Positions 1 to 8,953 of a DNA stretch of 64,000 nucleotides are shown here, in pieces (positions within the stretch are counted from its first letter, which is position 1; each line of letters starts with the position of its first letter). The notes under the pieces were generated by a model. The model saw only the letters and a program-made list of their open reading frames with translations. It did not search any database and was not told the origin of the DNA. A program made the translations under genes and the position numbers. The DNA lies in NCBI RefSeq assembly GCF_020181035.1, contig NZ_JAIQYY010000015.1:106800-170799 (forward strand), in the 5' to 3' direction. The DNA comes from Streptomyces sp. CoH27 (GTDB taxonomy: Bacteria > Actinomycetota > Actinomycetes > Streptomycetales > Streptomycetaceae).

Positions 1-174
1 ATCGCCCTCAACGGCTTCGACGGCAACCAGCCGTACAACCCCGAAGAGGTCCGCGAGGCCCTCCAGATCGGGCCCGACACCCCGATCATCACCACGGACG
101 CCCGCCACCGCGCGGACGCCAAGTCGACGCTGATCACGCTGGTGGAGCATGCGCTGATGGCGCGGCTTCGGTAA
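1..174 (+). CDS. CvnD-like GTP-binding protein, 3' end only
   Basis: The first 57 residues' worth of coding sequence belong to a gene that begins before the window. The visible tail runs IALNGFDGNQPYNPEEVRE and ends LVEHALMARLR before a TAA at 172-174. A sequence of this type (an LNGFDG/YNPEEVREAL stretch followed by a C-terminal helix) is what I know from the ATP/GTP-binding protein (CvnD, DUF742-linked conservon GTPase) of Streptomyces conservons, and a conservon lies next to accB/accE in S. coelicolor. The G1-G4 GTPase motifs are upstream of the window and cannot be checked. A strong hairpin 23 bp after the stop probably ends the transcript. Confidence 0.7.
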   Translation: MALNGFDGNQPYNPEEVREALQIGPDTPIITTDARHRADAKSTLITLVEHALMARLR

Positions 175-196
175 TCCACCGAGGATGTTGTACATC

Positions 197-230
197 TGAG
201 GGGCGGCACCTTTGAGGGTGCCGCCCCTCA
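197..230 (+). terminator. Terminator hairpin of the conservon operon
   Basis: A perfect 14-bp stem (197-210 with 217-230, sequence TGAGGGGCGGCACC) closes a 6-nt loop 23 bp after the GTPase stop codon. No T-run follows, which is common for Streptomyces terminators. Confidence 0.75.
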
Positions 231-347
231 GTGCTGGGGTGCCTGTACGGAAAGGGTAATTCGGGATCTCGCGTGCGGAGGCCGTGGCTGGCCCCCAAGC
301 CCCCGCCGGCCGCCGGTTCCGGATTCTGGACCGTGCCGGACCCGTAC

Positions 348-396
348 ACGGCGAGAGCCGCCGACTCCGGTCCACGGAGTCGGCGGCTCTCGCCGT
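348..396 (-). terminator. Terminator hairpin downstream of accE
   Basis: A perfect 22-bp stem (348-369 with 375-396) with a 5-nt loop lies 21 bp past the accE stop on the minus strand. With the hairpin at 197-230 it separates two convergent transcripts. Nothing else is visible between 175 and 417. Confidence 0.75.
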
Positions 397-417
397 TGTG
401 CACAGGGTCCCAGGCGC

Positions 418-609
418 TCAGTGCCAGCTGTGCGGCGCCCGGAAGCCGCCCTCGCGCTCAAGGCGGCGCCAGCCGGCCTTGGGGCGGGCGCGGCGGGTCG
501 GGGTGATGGAGGTGCGGGCGGCCGCGCGGGCCAGGAGGACGGCCGTGATGGCGGCAACTTCCTCGGGCTCGGCGTGGCCCTTCTCGACGCGGATGTCGGG
601 AGTGCTCAT
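418..609 (-). CDS. accE: Acyl-CoA carboxylase epsilon subunit AccE
   Basis: This 63-residue protein begins MSTPDIRVEKGHAEPEEVAA, a typical AccE/PccE opening: a beta strand followed by the PEEVAA helix, which continues ITAVLLARAA, and a basic, Trp-containing tail ending HSW-H. Known epsilon subunits are small proteins (about 60-70 aa) that bind and stimulate the beta subunits of actinomycete acyl-CoA carboxylases. It lies 56 bp downstream of accB on the same strand, as accB-accE do in S. coelicolor, so the two are probably cotranscribed and cotranslated into one complex; the biotinylated alpha subunit is elsewhere. Confidence 0.9.
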   Translation of the reverse strand: MSTPDIRVEKGHAEPEEVAAITAVLLARAAARTSITPTRRARPKAGWRRLEREGGFRAPHSWH

Positions 610-665
610 GAGTTCAGTCTCCGTGGGAAAGGGGTCCGCGGGGTTGCCGCGGCGGGTCCGCTCGG

Positions 666-2261
666 TTACTGCGGCGGGTTGCCGTGCTTGCGGGAGGGCA
701 GGTCGGCGTGCTTGGACTGGAGCATCGCCAGCGACTTGACCAGGACCTCGCGGGTCTCGGCGGGGTCGATCACGTCGTCGACCAGGCCGCGCTCCGCCGC
801 GTAGTACGGGTGCATCAGCTCGGACTTGTACTCCTTGACCATCCGCGCGCGCATCGCCTCGGGGTCCTCGGCCTCGGCGATCTGCCGGCGGAAGATGACG
901 TTGGCCGCGCCTTCCGCGCCCATCACCGCGATCTCGTTGGTGGGCCAGGCATAGGTCAGGTCGGCACCGATCGACTGGGAGTCCATGACGATGTAGGCAC
1001 CTCCGTACGCCTTGCGCAGGATGAGCGAAATCCTCGGCACGGTCGCGTTGCAGTAGGCGTACAGCAGCTTCGCGCCGTGACGGATGATTCCGCCGTGCTC
1101 CTGGTCCACACCGGGGAGGAACCCCGGCACGTCCAGGAAGGTGACGATCGGGACATTGAAAGCGTCACACATCTGGACAAAGCGCGCAGCTTTTTCCGAC
1201 GCCTCGATGTCCAGGACACCCGCCAGCACCTGCGGCTGGTTGGCGATGATGCCGACCACCTGGCCGTCGAGGCGGGCCAGCGCGCAGATGATGTTGCGGG
1301 CCCAGCGCTCGTGGACCTCCAGAAACTCGCCGTCGTCGACGATCTCCTCGATGACCTTGGTCATGTCGTACGGCCGGTTGCCGTCCGCCGGGACCAGGTC
1401 CAGCAGCACGTCGCTGCGCCGGTCGACCGGGTCCGAGCTCTGCACCCGCGGGGGGTTCTCCCGGTTGTTCTGCGGGAGCAGCGAGATGAGGTAGCGGACC
1501 TCGGCGAGGCAGGTCTCCTCGTCGTCGTACGCGAAGTGGCAGACACCGGACGTCTCGGCGTGCACGTCGGCGCCGCCGAGCCCGTTCTGGGTGATCTCCT
1601 CGCCCGTGACCGCCTTGACCACGTCCGGGCCGGTGATGAACATCTGCGAGGTCTCACGGACCATGAAGACGAAGTCCGTCAGGGCCGGCGAGTAGGCCGC
1701 GCCGCCCGCGCAGGGGCCGAGCATCACGCTGATCTGCGGGATGACACCGCTCGCCCTGGTGTTGCGCTGGAAGATGCCGCCGTACCCGGCGAGGGCCGAG
1801 ACGCCCTCCTGGATACGGGCGCCCGCACCGTCGTTCAGGGAGACCAGGGGCGCGCCGGCCGCGATGGCCATGTCCATGATCTTGTGGATCTTGGTGGCGT
1901 GGGCCTCGCCCAGCGCGCCGCCGAAGATCCGGAAGTCGTGCGCGTAGACGAAGACCGTACGGCCCTCGACCGTGCCCCAGCCGGTGATCACACCGTCGGT
2001 GTACGGCTTCTTCGCCTCCAGGCCGAAGCCGCTCGCCCGGTGCCGACGCAGCTGCTCGACCTCCTGGAAGGACCCCGGGTCCAGGAGCAGCTCGATCCGC
2101 TCCCGGGCCGTCAGCTTGCCCTTGGCGTGCTGCGCCGCCGTCGCCTTCTCACTCGGGCCGGCGACGGCCCTGGCACGGATCTCGTGCAGTTCGGCGACCC
2201 GTCCGCGCGCGTCCGCCGGCTCGCCGGTCGGTTCACCCGTCGTCTCATCCAAAACGGTCAT
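666..2261 (-). CDS. accB: Acyl-CoA carboxylase beta subunit (carboxyltransferase) AccB
   Basis: A 531-aa carboxyltransferase that moves CO2 from biotin on the alpha subunit to acetyl-, propionyl- or butyryl-CoA, supplying malonyl- and methylmalonyl-CoA for fatty acids and polyketides. The two crotonase-like halves are clear: the N-half has DGAGARIQEGV and the oxyanion loop GPCAGGAAYSPALTDF; the C-half has RKAYGGAYIVMDSQSIGAD and AWPTNEIAVMGAEGAANVIF. Length fits the family. The neighbour accE supports AccB rather than the paralogue PccB. No Shine-Dalgarno precedes the ATG; a TAAGGT box ends 6 nt before it on the minus strand, so the mRNA may be leaderless. Substrate preference cannot be settled from sequence alone. 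Confidence 0.92.
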   Translation of the reverse strand: MTVLDETTGEPTGEPADARGRVAELHEIRARAVAGPSEKATAAQHAKGKLTARERIELLLDPGSFQEVEQLRRHRASGFGLEAKKPYTDGVITGWGTVEGRTVFVYAHDFRIFGGALGEAHATKIHKIMDMAIAAGAPLVSLNDGAGARIQEGVSALAGYGGIFQRNTRASGVIPQISVMLGPCAGGAAYSPALTDFVFMVRETSQMFITGPDVVKAVTGEEITQNGLGGADVHAETSGVCHFAYDDEETCLAEVRYLISLLPQNNRENPPRVQSSDPVDRRSDVLLDLVPADGNRPYDMTKVIEEIVDDGEFLEVHERWARNIICALARLDGQVVGIIANQPQVLAGVLDIEASEKAARFVQMCDAFNVPIVTFLDVPGFLPGVDQEHGGIIRHGAKLLYAYCNATVPRISLILRKAYGGAYIVMDSQSIGADLTYAWPTNEIAVMGAEGAANVIFRRQIAEAEDPEAMRARMVKEYKSELMHPYYAAERGLVDDVIDPAETREVLVKSLAMLQSKHADLPSRKHGNPPQ

Positions 2262-2415
2262 GTAGCGACCTTACGAAGGACACCAAGAAAAGCGAGCCGT
2301 TGACTCCGTACAGTCTCCGGCCCGTTTTCCTGGTACGAGTGAACAGAACCGTGGACGCGTGCAGCCGTTCCGACTGCTCAGAGGGCACCGGGGTTGTGGA
2401 GAGGCCACAAAGCTG

Positions 2416-4740
2416 TCACCTGAGAGCCACCTCACATACGTGGTCCGCACATGCCATCCCCGGGGTGACGCGGAGACTCAGACGGCTGTCCGCCGACCGG
2501 ACCTGCACCCCCTCACCGGCGCGGATCACCTCGCGCACCGGGCGGTCCCAGACGATCTCCAGCGGTACGCCCGTGCGCGGCGGCTCGCTGATGTGGAGGG
2601 TGGCCGTGCCGCCCCGGCGGACGACGAGGACGCTCGCCCCGGCCGAGACGGTGAGGTCCCCCACCGTACCGGCCCGCCAGAAGTTCGCCGCCCGCAGCCC
2701 CAGCCGGGGGACGGCGACGGCCTGCCGGAAGGTGTCGTTGGCGAGGACGCACAACCATGGGCGGTCGGCGGCCCGGGCGAGGGTCTCGGTGCGGGACGCG
2801 CCCGGCAGCAGGACGTAGACGTAACCGGCGTCCACGGGATCGGTGCCGTGGTCGAGCCACAGGGTCTGCCAGCGCCGGGTGCGCCGCTCGCCCGTGCTTC
2901 CCGTGTTGATGTCGGACCAGGCGCCGGTGCGGTCCTCGCGCAGGCTGCGCAGCTCGCCCCCGTGCGGCAGGAGCCAGCCGCCGTGCCCTTCGAGATGGGC
3001 CCAGTGCCGACCATGGACGACGTCCTGGGTGAAGGCCTGGGTGCCGCCCTCCCCCAGGTTGCGGTTGTCCACGACGGTCTCGACCGGGACGCCGTCGGCG
3101 CAGCTGATCCCGGCGCCGAGGCAGACCACCGCGTCGTCGAGGAAGAACCAGGACTTGCGGGCCTGAAGGGTGGAGCCGAGGCCCTTGAGGTGCTGGCCGA
3201 CGGCCGCGTACGTGCCGTCCGTCGTCCCGCCGACCCAGCGCACGTCCGGCCGGGGCGCGCCCCACTCGCCGCCGGCGCGGTCGGCGAGGCGCTTGGTGGA
3301 AACGGTGGTGCCGGGCAGCCGGTACCAGTCGACGGTCGGCCAGAACCAGTCCGTGTACTGGTCCGAGCTGCCCTTCGGCCACCAGTAGAGCATTCCCGAA
3401 CCGGTGTGCCAGCCGCGCGGGTTCTCGCCGTTGCCGCACTCGTAGTGGGCGATGCGGTCGCTGGCCATGGAGAGGGCGGCGGTGAACCGGGGGCCGCGGT
3501 GCACGGCGCGGTCCATGGCCGGGAAGAGGCGGTGGCCGAGGGGTTCGGCGAGCGGCGGGGCGGGCAAGGCGGCGACCGCGTGCAGCCGTGCGAGATCGGC
3601 GACATCCAACTGATCCGACGTCAGGACAGGCGTGACGGTGTCCCGTTGGATCCATCCCTTCACCAGGCCGTACCACCGCTCCCGTCGCTCCTCCCCCGCC
3701 CCGCCCGCGAGCAGTGCGACGGCGGCGATGAGCGCCTGTCCGTGGAAGTGGTCGCTGCGCATCAGGTGCAGGTCGTCGCCGGAGAGGTAACCCCGGCTGA
3801 TGGCACGGCCGTTGACGCCGTCCATGACCAGCCCGTCGTGGATCAGGGGAGCGAAGGCGTGCTCCACGGCGTCCAGGACGTTCTGCCGGGCCGGGTCGGC
3901 GACCTCCCAGGGCGACCCGGCCAGCAGCGCGAACAGCCGCCCGAGGCCGTCGAGCAGGACCTGGCCGTACGTCCCCGAGTAGGCGACCCAGGTGTGCTGC
4001 ACGAAGGAGCCGTCGGCATGGAGCCCGTCGCCCCGGGTGACGTACGGGAAGACGGGCGAGAGGGCGTCCCGGGCGAGGGAGATCTTCGCGTCGTCCCGGC
4101 CGAGGATGCCGCGCAGGAGGACGGAGCGGGCGAGGTCGACGCGGTTGGCGCCGGTGGAGGTGCCGGAGTAGTCGGTGAGCATCGCGTCCGGGATGAAGTG
4201 CTCCACGGCCGCACAGGCCGAGGCGACACGGACCGCGCCGAGGTGGTCGTACAGGGCGGCGGTGATGTCCATGAGCAGCCGGGGGCTGCCGATCTGCCAT
4301 TCCCACCAGTTGCCGTAGCGGCTGGTCGAAGGGTTGTAGACGCGGGCGGAGAGATGGTCGAGGCCGCGCAGGACGGCGTCGAGGAGCGCGGGATCGCCGG
4401 TGCGGCCGGTGCCGGGCCGGCGGTGGGCCTGGGCCATGGTCCACAGCCGGCTGTAGCTGTAGGTGATGCCGGACGGCGGGTCGAAGGGGTGGCCGGGCCA
4501 CAGGGAGTCCGGGGCGGGCGCCATGGTGCGGCTGAAGTCGGCTGCCAGGGAACCGAGTCGGGCGAGCCGGGAGGCGTACGGCTCGGCGTCCGGGTCGTAA
4601 CCCGTACCGAGGGCGATGTCGAGCCAGCGGCGGCGCAGGGTGTCGTAGGTATCGCCGTCCGCGAAGGCAGGGGAGGCCAGGGCGGGGGTGAGGGCGGCGG
4701 CCAGCAGGAGAGCACGTCGGGTCGGTCCGGTCCTGCGCAT
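2416..4740 (-). CDS. Secreted polysaccharide lyase family 8 (hyaluronate/xanthan lyase type)
   Basis: A 774-aa exported lyase that cleaves acidic polysaccharides (hyaluronate, chondroitin or xanthan type) by beta-elimination. The start at 4740 (MRRTGPTRRALLLAAAL) gives a clean signal peptide with a twin-arginine-like TRRALLLAA core and ASPAFA cleavage region; the open frame extends 42 codons upstream but those residues look non-coding. The PL8 catalytic residues are recognisable: Asn199, His249 and Tyr258, with the same 50- and 9-residue spacings as Asn349/His399/Tyr408 of pneumococcal hyaluronate lyase, plus an aromatic NWWEW patch at 144-148 for sugar stacking. The C-terminal half is the beta-sandwich part. 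Exact substrate is undetermined. Confidence 0.85.
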   Translation of the reverse strand: MRRTGPTRRALLLAAALTPALASPAFADGDTYDTLRRRWLDIALGTGYDPDAEPYASRLARLGSLAADFSRTMAPAPDSLWPGHPFDPPSGITYSYSRLWTMAQAHRRPGTGRTGDPALLDAVLRGLDHLSARVYNPSTSRYGNWWEWQIGSPRLLMDITAALYDHLGAVRVASACAAVEHFIPDAMLTDYSGTSTGANRVDLARSVLLRGILGRDDAKISLARDALSPVFPYVTRGDGLHADGSFVQHTWVAYSGTYGQVLLDGLGRLFALLAGSPWEVADPARQNVLDAVEHAFAPLIHDGLVMDGVNGRAISRGYLSGDDLHLMRSDHFHGQALIAAVALLAGGAGEERRERWYGLVKGWIQRDTVTPVLTSDQLDVADLARLHAVAALPAPPLAEPLGHRLFPAMDRAVHRGPRFTAALSMASDRIAHYECGNGENPRGWHTGSGMLYWWPKGSSDQYTDWFWPTVDWYRLPGTTVSTKRLADRAGGEWGAPRPDVRWVGGTTDGTYAAVGQHLKGLGSTLQARKSWFFLDDAVVCLGAGISCADGVPVETVVDNRNLGEGGTQAFTQDVVHGRHWAHLEGHGGWLLPHGGELRSLREDRTGAWSDINTGSTGERRTRRWQTLWLDHGTDPVDAGYVYVLLPGASRTETLARAADRPWLCVLANDTFRQAVAVPRLGLRAANFWRAGTVGDLTVSAGASVLVVRRGGTATLHISEPPRTGVPLEIVWDRPVREVIRAGEGVQVRSADSRLSLRVTPGMACADHVCEVALR

Positions 4741-4826
4741 GCCGGGGATGGTGCCCGAGTTCCACGCGGGCCGCCAGAGGGCACGCCCCATCACTGCGTG
4801 CGACGATGAAGACACGCTGCGCGTTA

Positions 4827-4888
4827 TGTTGAAAACCGAACTGAATGGGTCTACCGTCGGAGACACCGAGTTCGTTTAACGTTCAACA
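4827..4888. promoter_or_regulatory. Inverted repeat between PL8 lyase and YceI gene
   Basis: TGTTGAA (4827-4833) and TTCAACA (4882-4888) form a perfect 7-bp inverted repeat 48 bp apart in the divergent promoter region. The local AT content is higher than in the flanking genes. It could be a shared operator; the regulator is unknown. Confidence 0.3.
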
Positions 4889-4909
4889 GACATCTTCCTG
4901 GAGCAGGAC

Positions 4910-5512
4910 ATGGGCATCTTCGGCCGCAAGAGCAGCACCCCCGAGACCACCGCCGCCGACACGGGCGCCGACCTGACCGCGCTGACCGGTGAGTACACGA
5001 TCGACCCGGCGCACACCACGATCGGTTTCACCGCCCGGCACGCCATGGTCACCAACGTCAAGGGAGCCTTCAACGACTTCACCGGCAGCCTGCACCTGGA
5101 CGGCGCGGACCCCGGCAAGTCCACGGCCAGCCTCGACATTCAGATGGCGAGCGTGGACACCGGCAGCGCCGACCGTGACGGGCACCTGAAGTCGTCCGAC
5201 TTTTTCAAGATCGACGAATTCCCGGTCATGACCTTCCGCTCCACCAAGGCGGAGGCCCTGGGCGGCGACGACTACCGCATCACCGGTGACCTCTCCATCC
5301 TCGGCACGACCAAGCCGATCACCATCGACCTGGAGTTCAACGGCGCCGCGAAGGACCCCTTCGGCAACGAGCGCGTCGGCTTCGAGGGCAAGGCCGAGAT
5401 CCTGCGCTCGGAGTGGGGCCTGACCTGGAACGCGGCTCTGGAGACCGGCGGCGTCCTCGTCTCCGACAAGATCAAGCTGAACTTCGACATCTCGGCGATC
5501 AAGAAGGCGTGA
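4910..5512 (+). CDS. YceI family lipid-binding-type protein
   Basis: A 200-aa protein with the YceI lipocalin-like beta barrel: YTIDPAHTTIGFTARHAMVTNVKG near residue 27, then GSADRDGHLKSSDFF and EWGLTWN towards the end. E. coli YceI-type proteins bind isoprenoid-like lipids in the periplasm. This copy has no signal peptide (it opens MGIFGRKSSTPETTAADTG), so it is probably cytoplasmic or uses another route. A GGAG sequence about 9 nt before the ATG supports the start. It is monocistronic, divergent from the PL8 lyase, and followed by a hairpin at 5544-5576. Confidence 0.88.
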   Translation: MGIFGRKSSTPETTAADTGADLTALTGEYTIDPAHTTIGFTARHAMVTNVKGAFNDFTGSLHLDGADPGKSTASLDIQMASVDTGSADRDGHLKSSDFFKIDEFPVMTFRSTKAEALGGDDYRITGDLSILGTTKPITIDLEFNGAAKDPFGNERVGFEGKAEILRSEWGLTWNAALETGGVLVSDKIKLNFDISAIKKA

Positions 5513-5543
5513 GCCTCCGGCGGTTCGCCGACGCCCCGTGCGC

Positions 5544-5576
5544 ACGCCCGCTCCCCGGAAAAGGGAGGGCGGGCGT
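5544..5576 (+). terminator. Terminator hairpin after the YceI gene
   Basis: ACGCCCGCTCCC (5544-5555) pairs with GGGAGGGCGGGCGT (5563-5576) with a 2-nt bulge and a 7-nt loop. It starts 31 bp past the stop. The rest of 5577-5788 shows no gene; it holds only a C-rich stretch. Confidence 0.55.
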
Positions 5577-5788
5577 TCGCGTGTCCTGCCAGGGAGGCAA
5601 GGGGAAGACATGCGCCACCCTCTCCCCAATCCCCCTTCCCTGTCCTTCGACTTCGCTACGGCCCCGTAGCCCACACCTTCCGATCCCTGCCTGGCGGGGC
5701 CGGTGGGACGAGCGTCGCTTCCCCACAGGTCAGTGCGGCGCGGCGGGGCAGCGCTGTGCGGAGGGGTGTTCCTGGCCCACGCCGTTGG

Positions 5789-6739
5789 TCAGGAGTGTGC
5801 CGTGAGCTCGTGTCGGACCGCGCGGCCGTTGCGCACCGTGCCGATCAGTCCCGCCTGGCGGAGCGCGGCGGTGTGCATGGAGGCCGCGCCGGGGCTGATG
5901 CCCAGCCGGCCGGCCAGCTCGCTGGTGCTCAGTGGCTCGGACAGCAGGCGCAGCGTGTGCGCTCGGGTACTGCCGAGGACCAGGGCGAGCGCGTCTTCGC
6001 CCGCGGCGCCGGGCACGATCGGTACGCCCCCACCAGCGGGGTAGACCACCAGGACCGGCTCCCCCTCGTTCTCGGTCTCGGCGTTCTCGGCGATCAAGGG
6101 GGCCATGGTCCAGTGGAAGGTGGGCAGCAGCACCAGGCCACGGCCGGCCGGCATCACGTGCCGCTGGTAGGGCGCGTCGAGCTCCCAGCAGCTGTCGACC
6201 AGCCGGGAGCCCGGGCACAGCATGGTCAGCGCGCCGACGACCCCGTGCTCGGCCGCGTTGAGGGCGTAACGAGCGAACTCGGCCTTGTGCTGGGCCGTTA
6301 CGCGGGGCCAGGTCGCCCCGAGCACCGCGCGACAGGCGTCGTGAAGGCCTTGGCACAGCTGCTCCCGGGACGTGGCGTCACCTTGGGTCACATCGCTCAG
6401 CCATCCGGGCAGCGGGCCCGGCCGCCCTGCCCGGACCCGTTCGACGCCGTCCCGCACCAGGGTGACGGGGGCCGACCGGACCGCGTCCAGTCCGGTCGGC
6501 AGATCCACGCTCAGCGGATCCAGGAACGCCGGGCCGCGGGAGGACGAGAGCAGGTCCCACAGCGCCCGGGTGGTGACGGGCAGGCGTTGCCGTAACCCGC
6601 GCCGCCACCGTCCGAACGTCTGCTCCGAGTCCGGGCGCCGCAGCATCATCAGTGAGAGCTTGAGTTCGACGAGCGGTGCCGGCTGCGGTGCGAACTGGAT
6701 CCGCGCAAGTTCCTGTGCCGACAACTCGATACGCAGCAC
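5789..6739 (-). CDS. ArsR-like winged-helix transcriptional regulator
   Basis: A 316-aa regulator with the DNA-binding part at its C-terminus: LRLLSEPLSTSELAGRLGISPGA then SMHTAALRQAGLIGTVRNGRAVRHELT is an ArsR/MarR-type winged helix-turn-helix (about residues 250-312). The N-terminal 240 residues (opening MLRIELSAQELARIQFAPQP) have the pattern of Streptomyces proteins annotated as DUF5937/ArsR regulators, presumably a ligand-sensing part. No partner gene is adjacent, so its target is unknown. It is followed on the same strand by no other gene before the YceI terminator. Confidence 0.8.
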   Translation of the reverse strand: MLRIELSAQELARIQFAPQPAPLVELKLSLMMLRRPDSEQTFGRWRRGLRQRLPVTTRALWDLLSSSRGPAFLDPLSVDLPTGLDAVRSAPVTLVRDGVERVRAGRPGPLPGWLSDVTQGDATSREQLCQGLHDACRAVLGATWPRVTAQHKAEFARYALNAAEHGVVGALTMLCPGSRLVDSCWELDAPYQRHVMPAGRGLVLLPTFHWTMAPLIAENAETENEGEPVLVVYPAGGGVPIVPGAAGEDALALVLGSTRAHTLRLLSEPLSTSELAGRLGISPGAASMHTAALRQAGLIGTVRNGRAVRHELTAHS

Positions 6740-6840
6740 GCCCGACTCCCCCGACGGCAGGCCGTTTGCTGAGAACCGAAAGCATGACCGAGGGCCTGTG
6801 GGCGCACCAGGCTGAGTTCACGCCATTCGACCCGGTGGCA

Positions 6841-7290
6841 TCACGGGCAGCGGCCGATGGCGCCGCTCTGCCATTCGTTGTGCCAGTACCAGTAGTTGTC
6901 GACGTAGGCGCCGTAGACGAAGGCCTGGCCCAGGTATTCGTCCCAGCTGGAGGAGTACAAGTTGCCGTAGCTGGGGGAGTACGCGCCCTGCACCCGGTAC
7001 CAGACGTCACCCTGACCGTTGATGTCGTCGCCCGTGGTCCAGCACTCGATCAGGATCTCGTCCTGGGAGCCCGAGACCGACGACAGATTGCCGGCGGGCT
7101 TCCAGCTGTTGGCGTGCGGCTGCGAGTAGACCCCCACCCCGTGGCCGCTCGCGTGGTAGGGGAAGCTGTACCAGTAGGCGTCAGCCGACGCGCTGCCCGC
7201 CGACAGACCGACTCCGCCGGCCGCCAGCGCCACCGCCGCCGCCGCAGTGGCGGCGCGTCGCCCGATCTTGCCGAGGATCCCCTTGGCCAT
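6841..7290 (-). CDS. Small secreted protein, SH3-like fold likely
   Basis: A 149-aa exported protein. Residues 1-37 form a signal peptide (basic KIGRR, hydrophobic ATAAAAVALAAGGVGLSAG, cleavage after ASA). The mature part is rich in Tyr, Trp, Ser and Gly, with two Cys (in ILIECWTTGDD and the C-terminal GRCP) that could form a disulphide. The pattern of short strands (QDEILIECW, GDVWYRVQ, GQAFVYGAYVDNYWYW) resembles bacterial SH3-type domains, which often bind cell wall. Function is not known and the fold call is inference. A 13-bp palindrome lies upstream at 7382-7394. Confidence 0.7.
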   Translation of the reverse strand: MAKGILGKIGRRAATAAAAVALAAGGVGLSAGSASADAYWYSFPYHASGHGVGVYSQPHANSWKPAGNLSSVSGSQDEILIECWTTGDDINGQGDVWYRVQGAYSPSYGNLYSSSWDEYLGQAFVYGAYVDNYWYWHNEWQSGAIGRCP

Positions 7291-7381
7291 GCCGATTCTC
7301 CCGTTCTGTCGAGCCGTTGCTCGCCTGCGCGGCGGTTGCCGCAGGGAGATGGTGACCGTCGGGATCAGTGGTGTGCGAGCT

Positions 7382-7394
7382 GTTCAGCCTGAAC
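7382..7394. promoter_or_regulatory. 13-bp palindrome upstream of the secreted protein gene
   Basis: GTTCAG-C-CTGAAC is a perfect 6+1+6 palindrome located 92 bp upstream of the start at 7290, the position expected for an operator or activator site. It is also 75 bp past the end of the gene at 7469. No regulator can be assigned. Confidence 0.3.
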
Positions 7395-7468
7395 CAAATA
7401 GCTTGCGAAACCGCCCCAAAGCCGCACGGACCCCGCGTCCGGGTCGAGGGGATGGCCCGCGGCCCGTC

Positions 7469-8866
7469 TCAGAACCCCCCGCCGAAGTCCCCGCCGTTGT
7501 CTCCCCCTCCCCCGCCGAAGTCCCCGCCGTCGCCGAACCCGCCCCCGAAGTCCCCGGCGTCGAAGTCCGTGCCGGAGACATCACCGCCCTGGGAGCCGTC
7601 GTCGTAGCCGTAACCGGAACCGGGGCCGAAGTCTCCGTACCCGGTGCCGTAGTCGGCCGCGTAGGACGGGGTGGCCATCATGCTGCCGAGGAGGGTGCCG
7701 ACGAGCAGGCCGGGCAGGATGCCGCCGCCGAAGTAGCCGCCCGCCCAGGGGCCGTAGGCGGGGCCCGCGTCCCAGTAGGGGCGGCGGCCGTAGTCGGTGT
7801 CGACCTCACGGATCACCGGGTCGCGGCCGTCCGCGAGCCGGGTGGCGTCGGCCGCGCACACCGGGACCTGGCGCGGGGCGCCGCCGGGCGGGGTCCAGTC
7901 GGAGTCGGTGACCGAGGGGCCGTGGCGCGGGTCGAAGAAGCAGGGCGGCCGGCGCTCGGGCAGCGGGCGGCCCTCGCGGCGGGCGGCGAGCTGCGAGAGG
8001 GAGAAACGGCCGTCCTCCAAAGCCTCCGTCACCGTGCGGACGTCCTCCGGGCGACGCGCCTCGGCCATGCGCTGCTTGGCGGTCTCGTAGGCGTCGAGCG
8101 CGCGCTCGTAGTCCGCGCGCATCGCGTCGTCGGCGCCGGTCTCCGCGGGATGGAAGTCGAGGCGGTCCAGCTCCTCGCCGAAGGCGGTGATGTCCTCGTC
8201 CACGACCACCCTCAGCCGGTCGAGAGCGGCCCGCTGCTCCTCCTCGCGGCGCCGTCGGCTGCGCCGGACCAGGGCGTACGCGCCCGCGCCGCCGGCCACG
8301 AGTACGGCACCCGTGACGAGCACCGCCGTACCGGACACCCCGCCGCCCGAGCCGGACGAACCGCCCCAGCTCCTCGGGGCATGCCCGCCGACCGTGGCCA
8401 CCGCGCGGTCGGCGAAGTCGGTGAGCTGGGTCTTCACCGGCTCGCCCTGGACGCTGTTCACCAGGTTCTGCCGGGCCGTCGTGGACATGACGGAGGAGTC
8501 GGCGCGGGCGTCGAAGCGGTCGCCGAGGCGGATGCCGTACAGGCCGGTGATGCCGGTGGCCGCGCGCAGGTTCGAGAAGAGCCCGCTGGTCGGATAGCCG
8601 GCCGGGAGCACTGCGATGAACACCGGCTTGTTCGCGTCCCTGATCTGTTTCGCGAGCGCGTCGGCGTCCGCCTTCGACAGCTGGGACGCGGCCGCCGGGT
8701 CGACGTAGACGGGGCTCGCGCGCAGGCCACGGGCGATCACCGAGATGCTCGTGTCCGCGCTCGCCCGGGGTGCGAACGGGGTCGTCAGGACGAGGGCGAG
8801 GGCAGCCAGCAGCAGGGCCGCCGGCAGCGAGGCGAGCAGACTGCGGGTCCGCGGGACGGCCTTCAT
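7469..8866 (-). CDS. TPM-like exported membrane protein with Gly-rich tail
   Basis: A 465-aa protein with a signal peptide (residues 1-37, ending ASA), an extracytoplasmic domain (about 38-165; contains PVYVDPAAASQLSKADADAL and VFIAVLPAGYPTSGLF) of the TPM/YgcG-like kind, one membrane helix (about 178-200, TAVLVTGAVLVAGGAGAYALV), then a charged cytoplasmic region with a probable coiled coil (about 203-290). The final 50 residues are Gly/Asp/Phe repeats (DFGGGFGDGG type). Such proteins are common in Streptomyces but have no established function. It is transcribed divergently from the GPP34 gene with only 87 bp between the starts. Confidence 0.75.
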   Translation of the reverse strand: MKAVPRTRSLLASLPAALLLAALALVLTTPFAPRASADTSISVIARGLRASPVYVDPAAASQLSKADADALAKQIRDANKPVFIAVLPAGYPTSGLFSNLRAATGITGLYGIRLGDRFDARADSSVMSTTARQNLVNSVQGEPVKTQLTDFADRAVATVGGHAPRSWGGSSGSGGGVSGTAVLVTGAVLVAGGAGAYALVRRSRRRREEEQRAALDRLRVVVDEDITAFGEELDRLDFHPAETGADDAMRADYERALDAYETAKQRMAEARRPEDVRTVTEALEDGRFSLSQLAARREGRPLPERRPPCFFDPRHGPSVTDSDWTPPGGAPRQVPVCAADATRLADGRDPVIREVDTDYGRRPYWDAGPAYGPWAGGYFGGGILPGLLVGTLLGSMMATPSYAADYGTGYGDFGPGSGYGYDDGSQGGDVSGTDFDAGDFGGGFGDGGDFGGGGGDNGGDFGGGF

Positions 8867-8953
8867 ACTTCGAAGCTACCCGAATCGCCCTGAAATCTGA
8901 CATATCGGAGAGTGGTGAGCGGGACCGTCGCTGCCATGGGGGACGATGACGGT

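Noticed and set aside
2359..4809. Long plus-strand open frame opposite the PL8 lyase (also similar ones opposite accB, ureC, leuB, pruA and the MMPL gene)
   Set aside because: Antisense shadows typical of about 72% GC DNA; compositions are Arg/Ala/Gly/Val-biased and no family motifs are seen, while the opposite strand has clear proteins.
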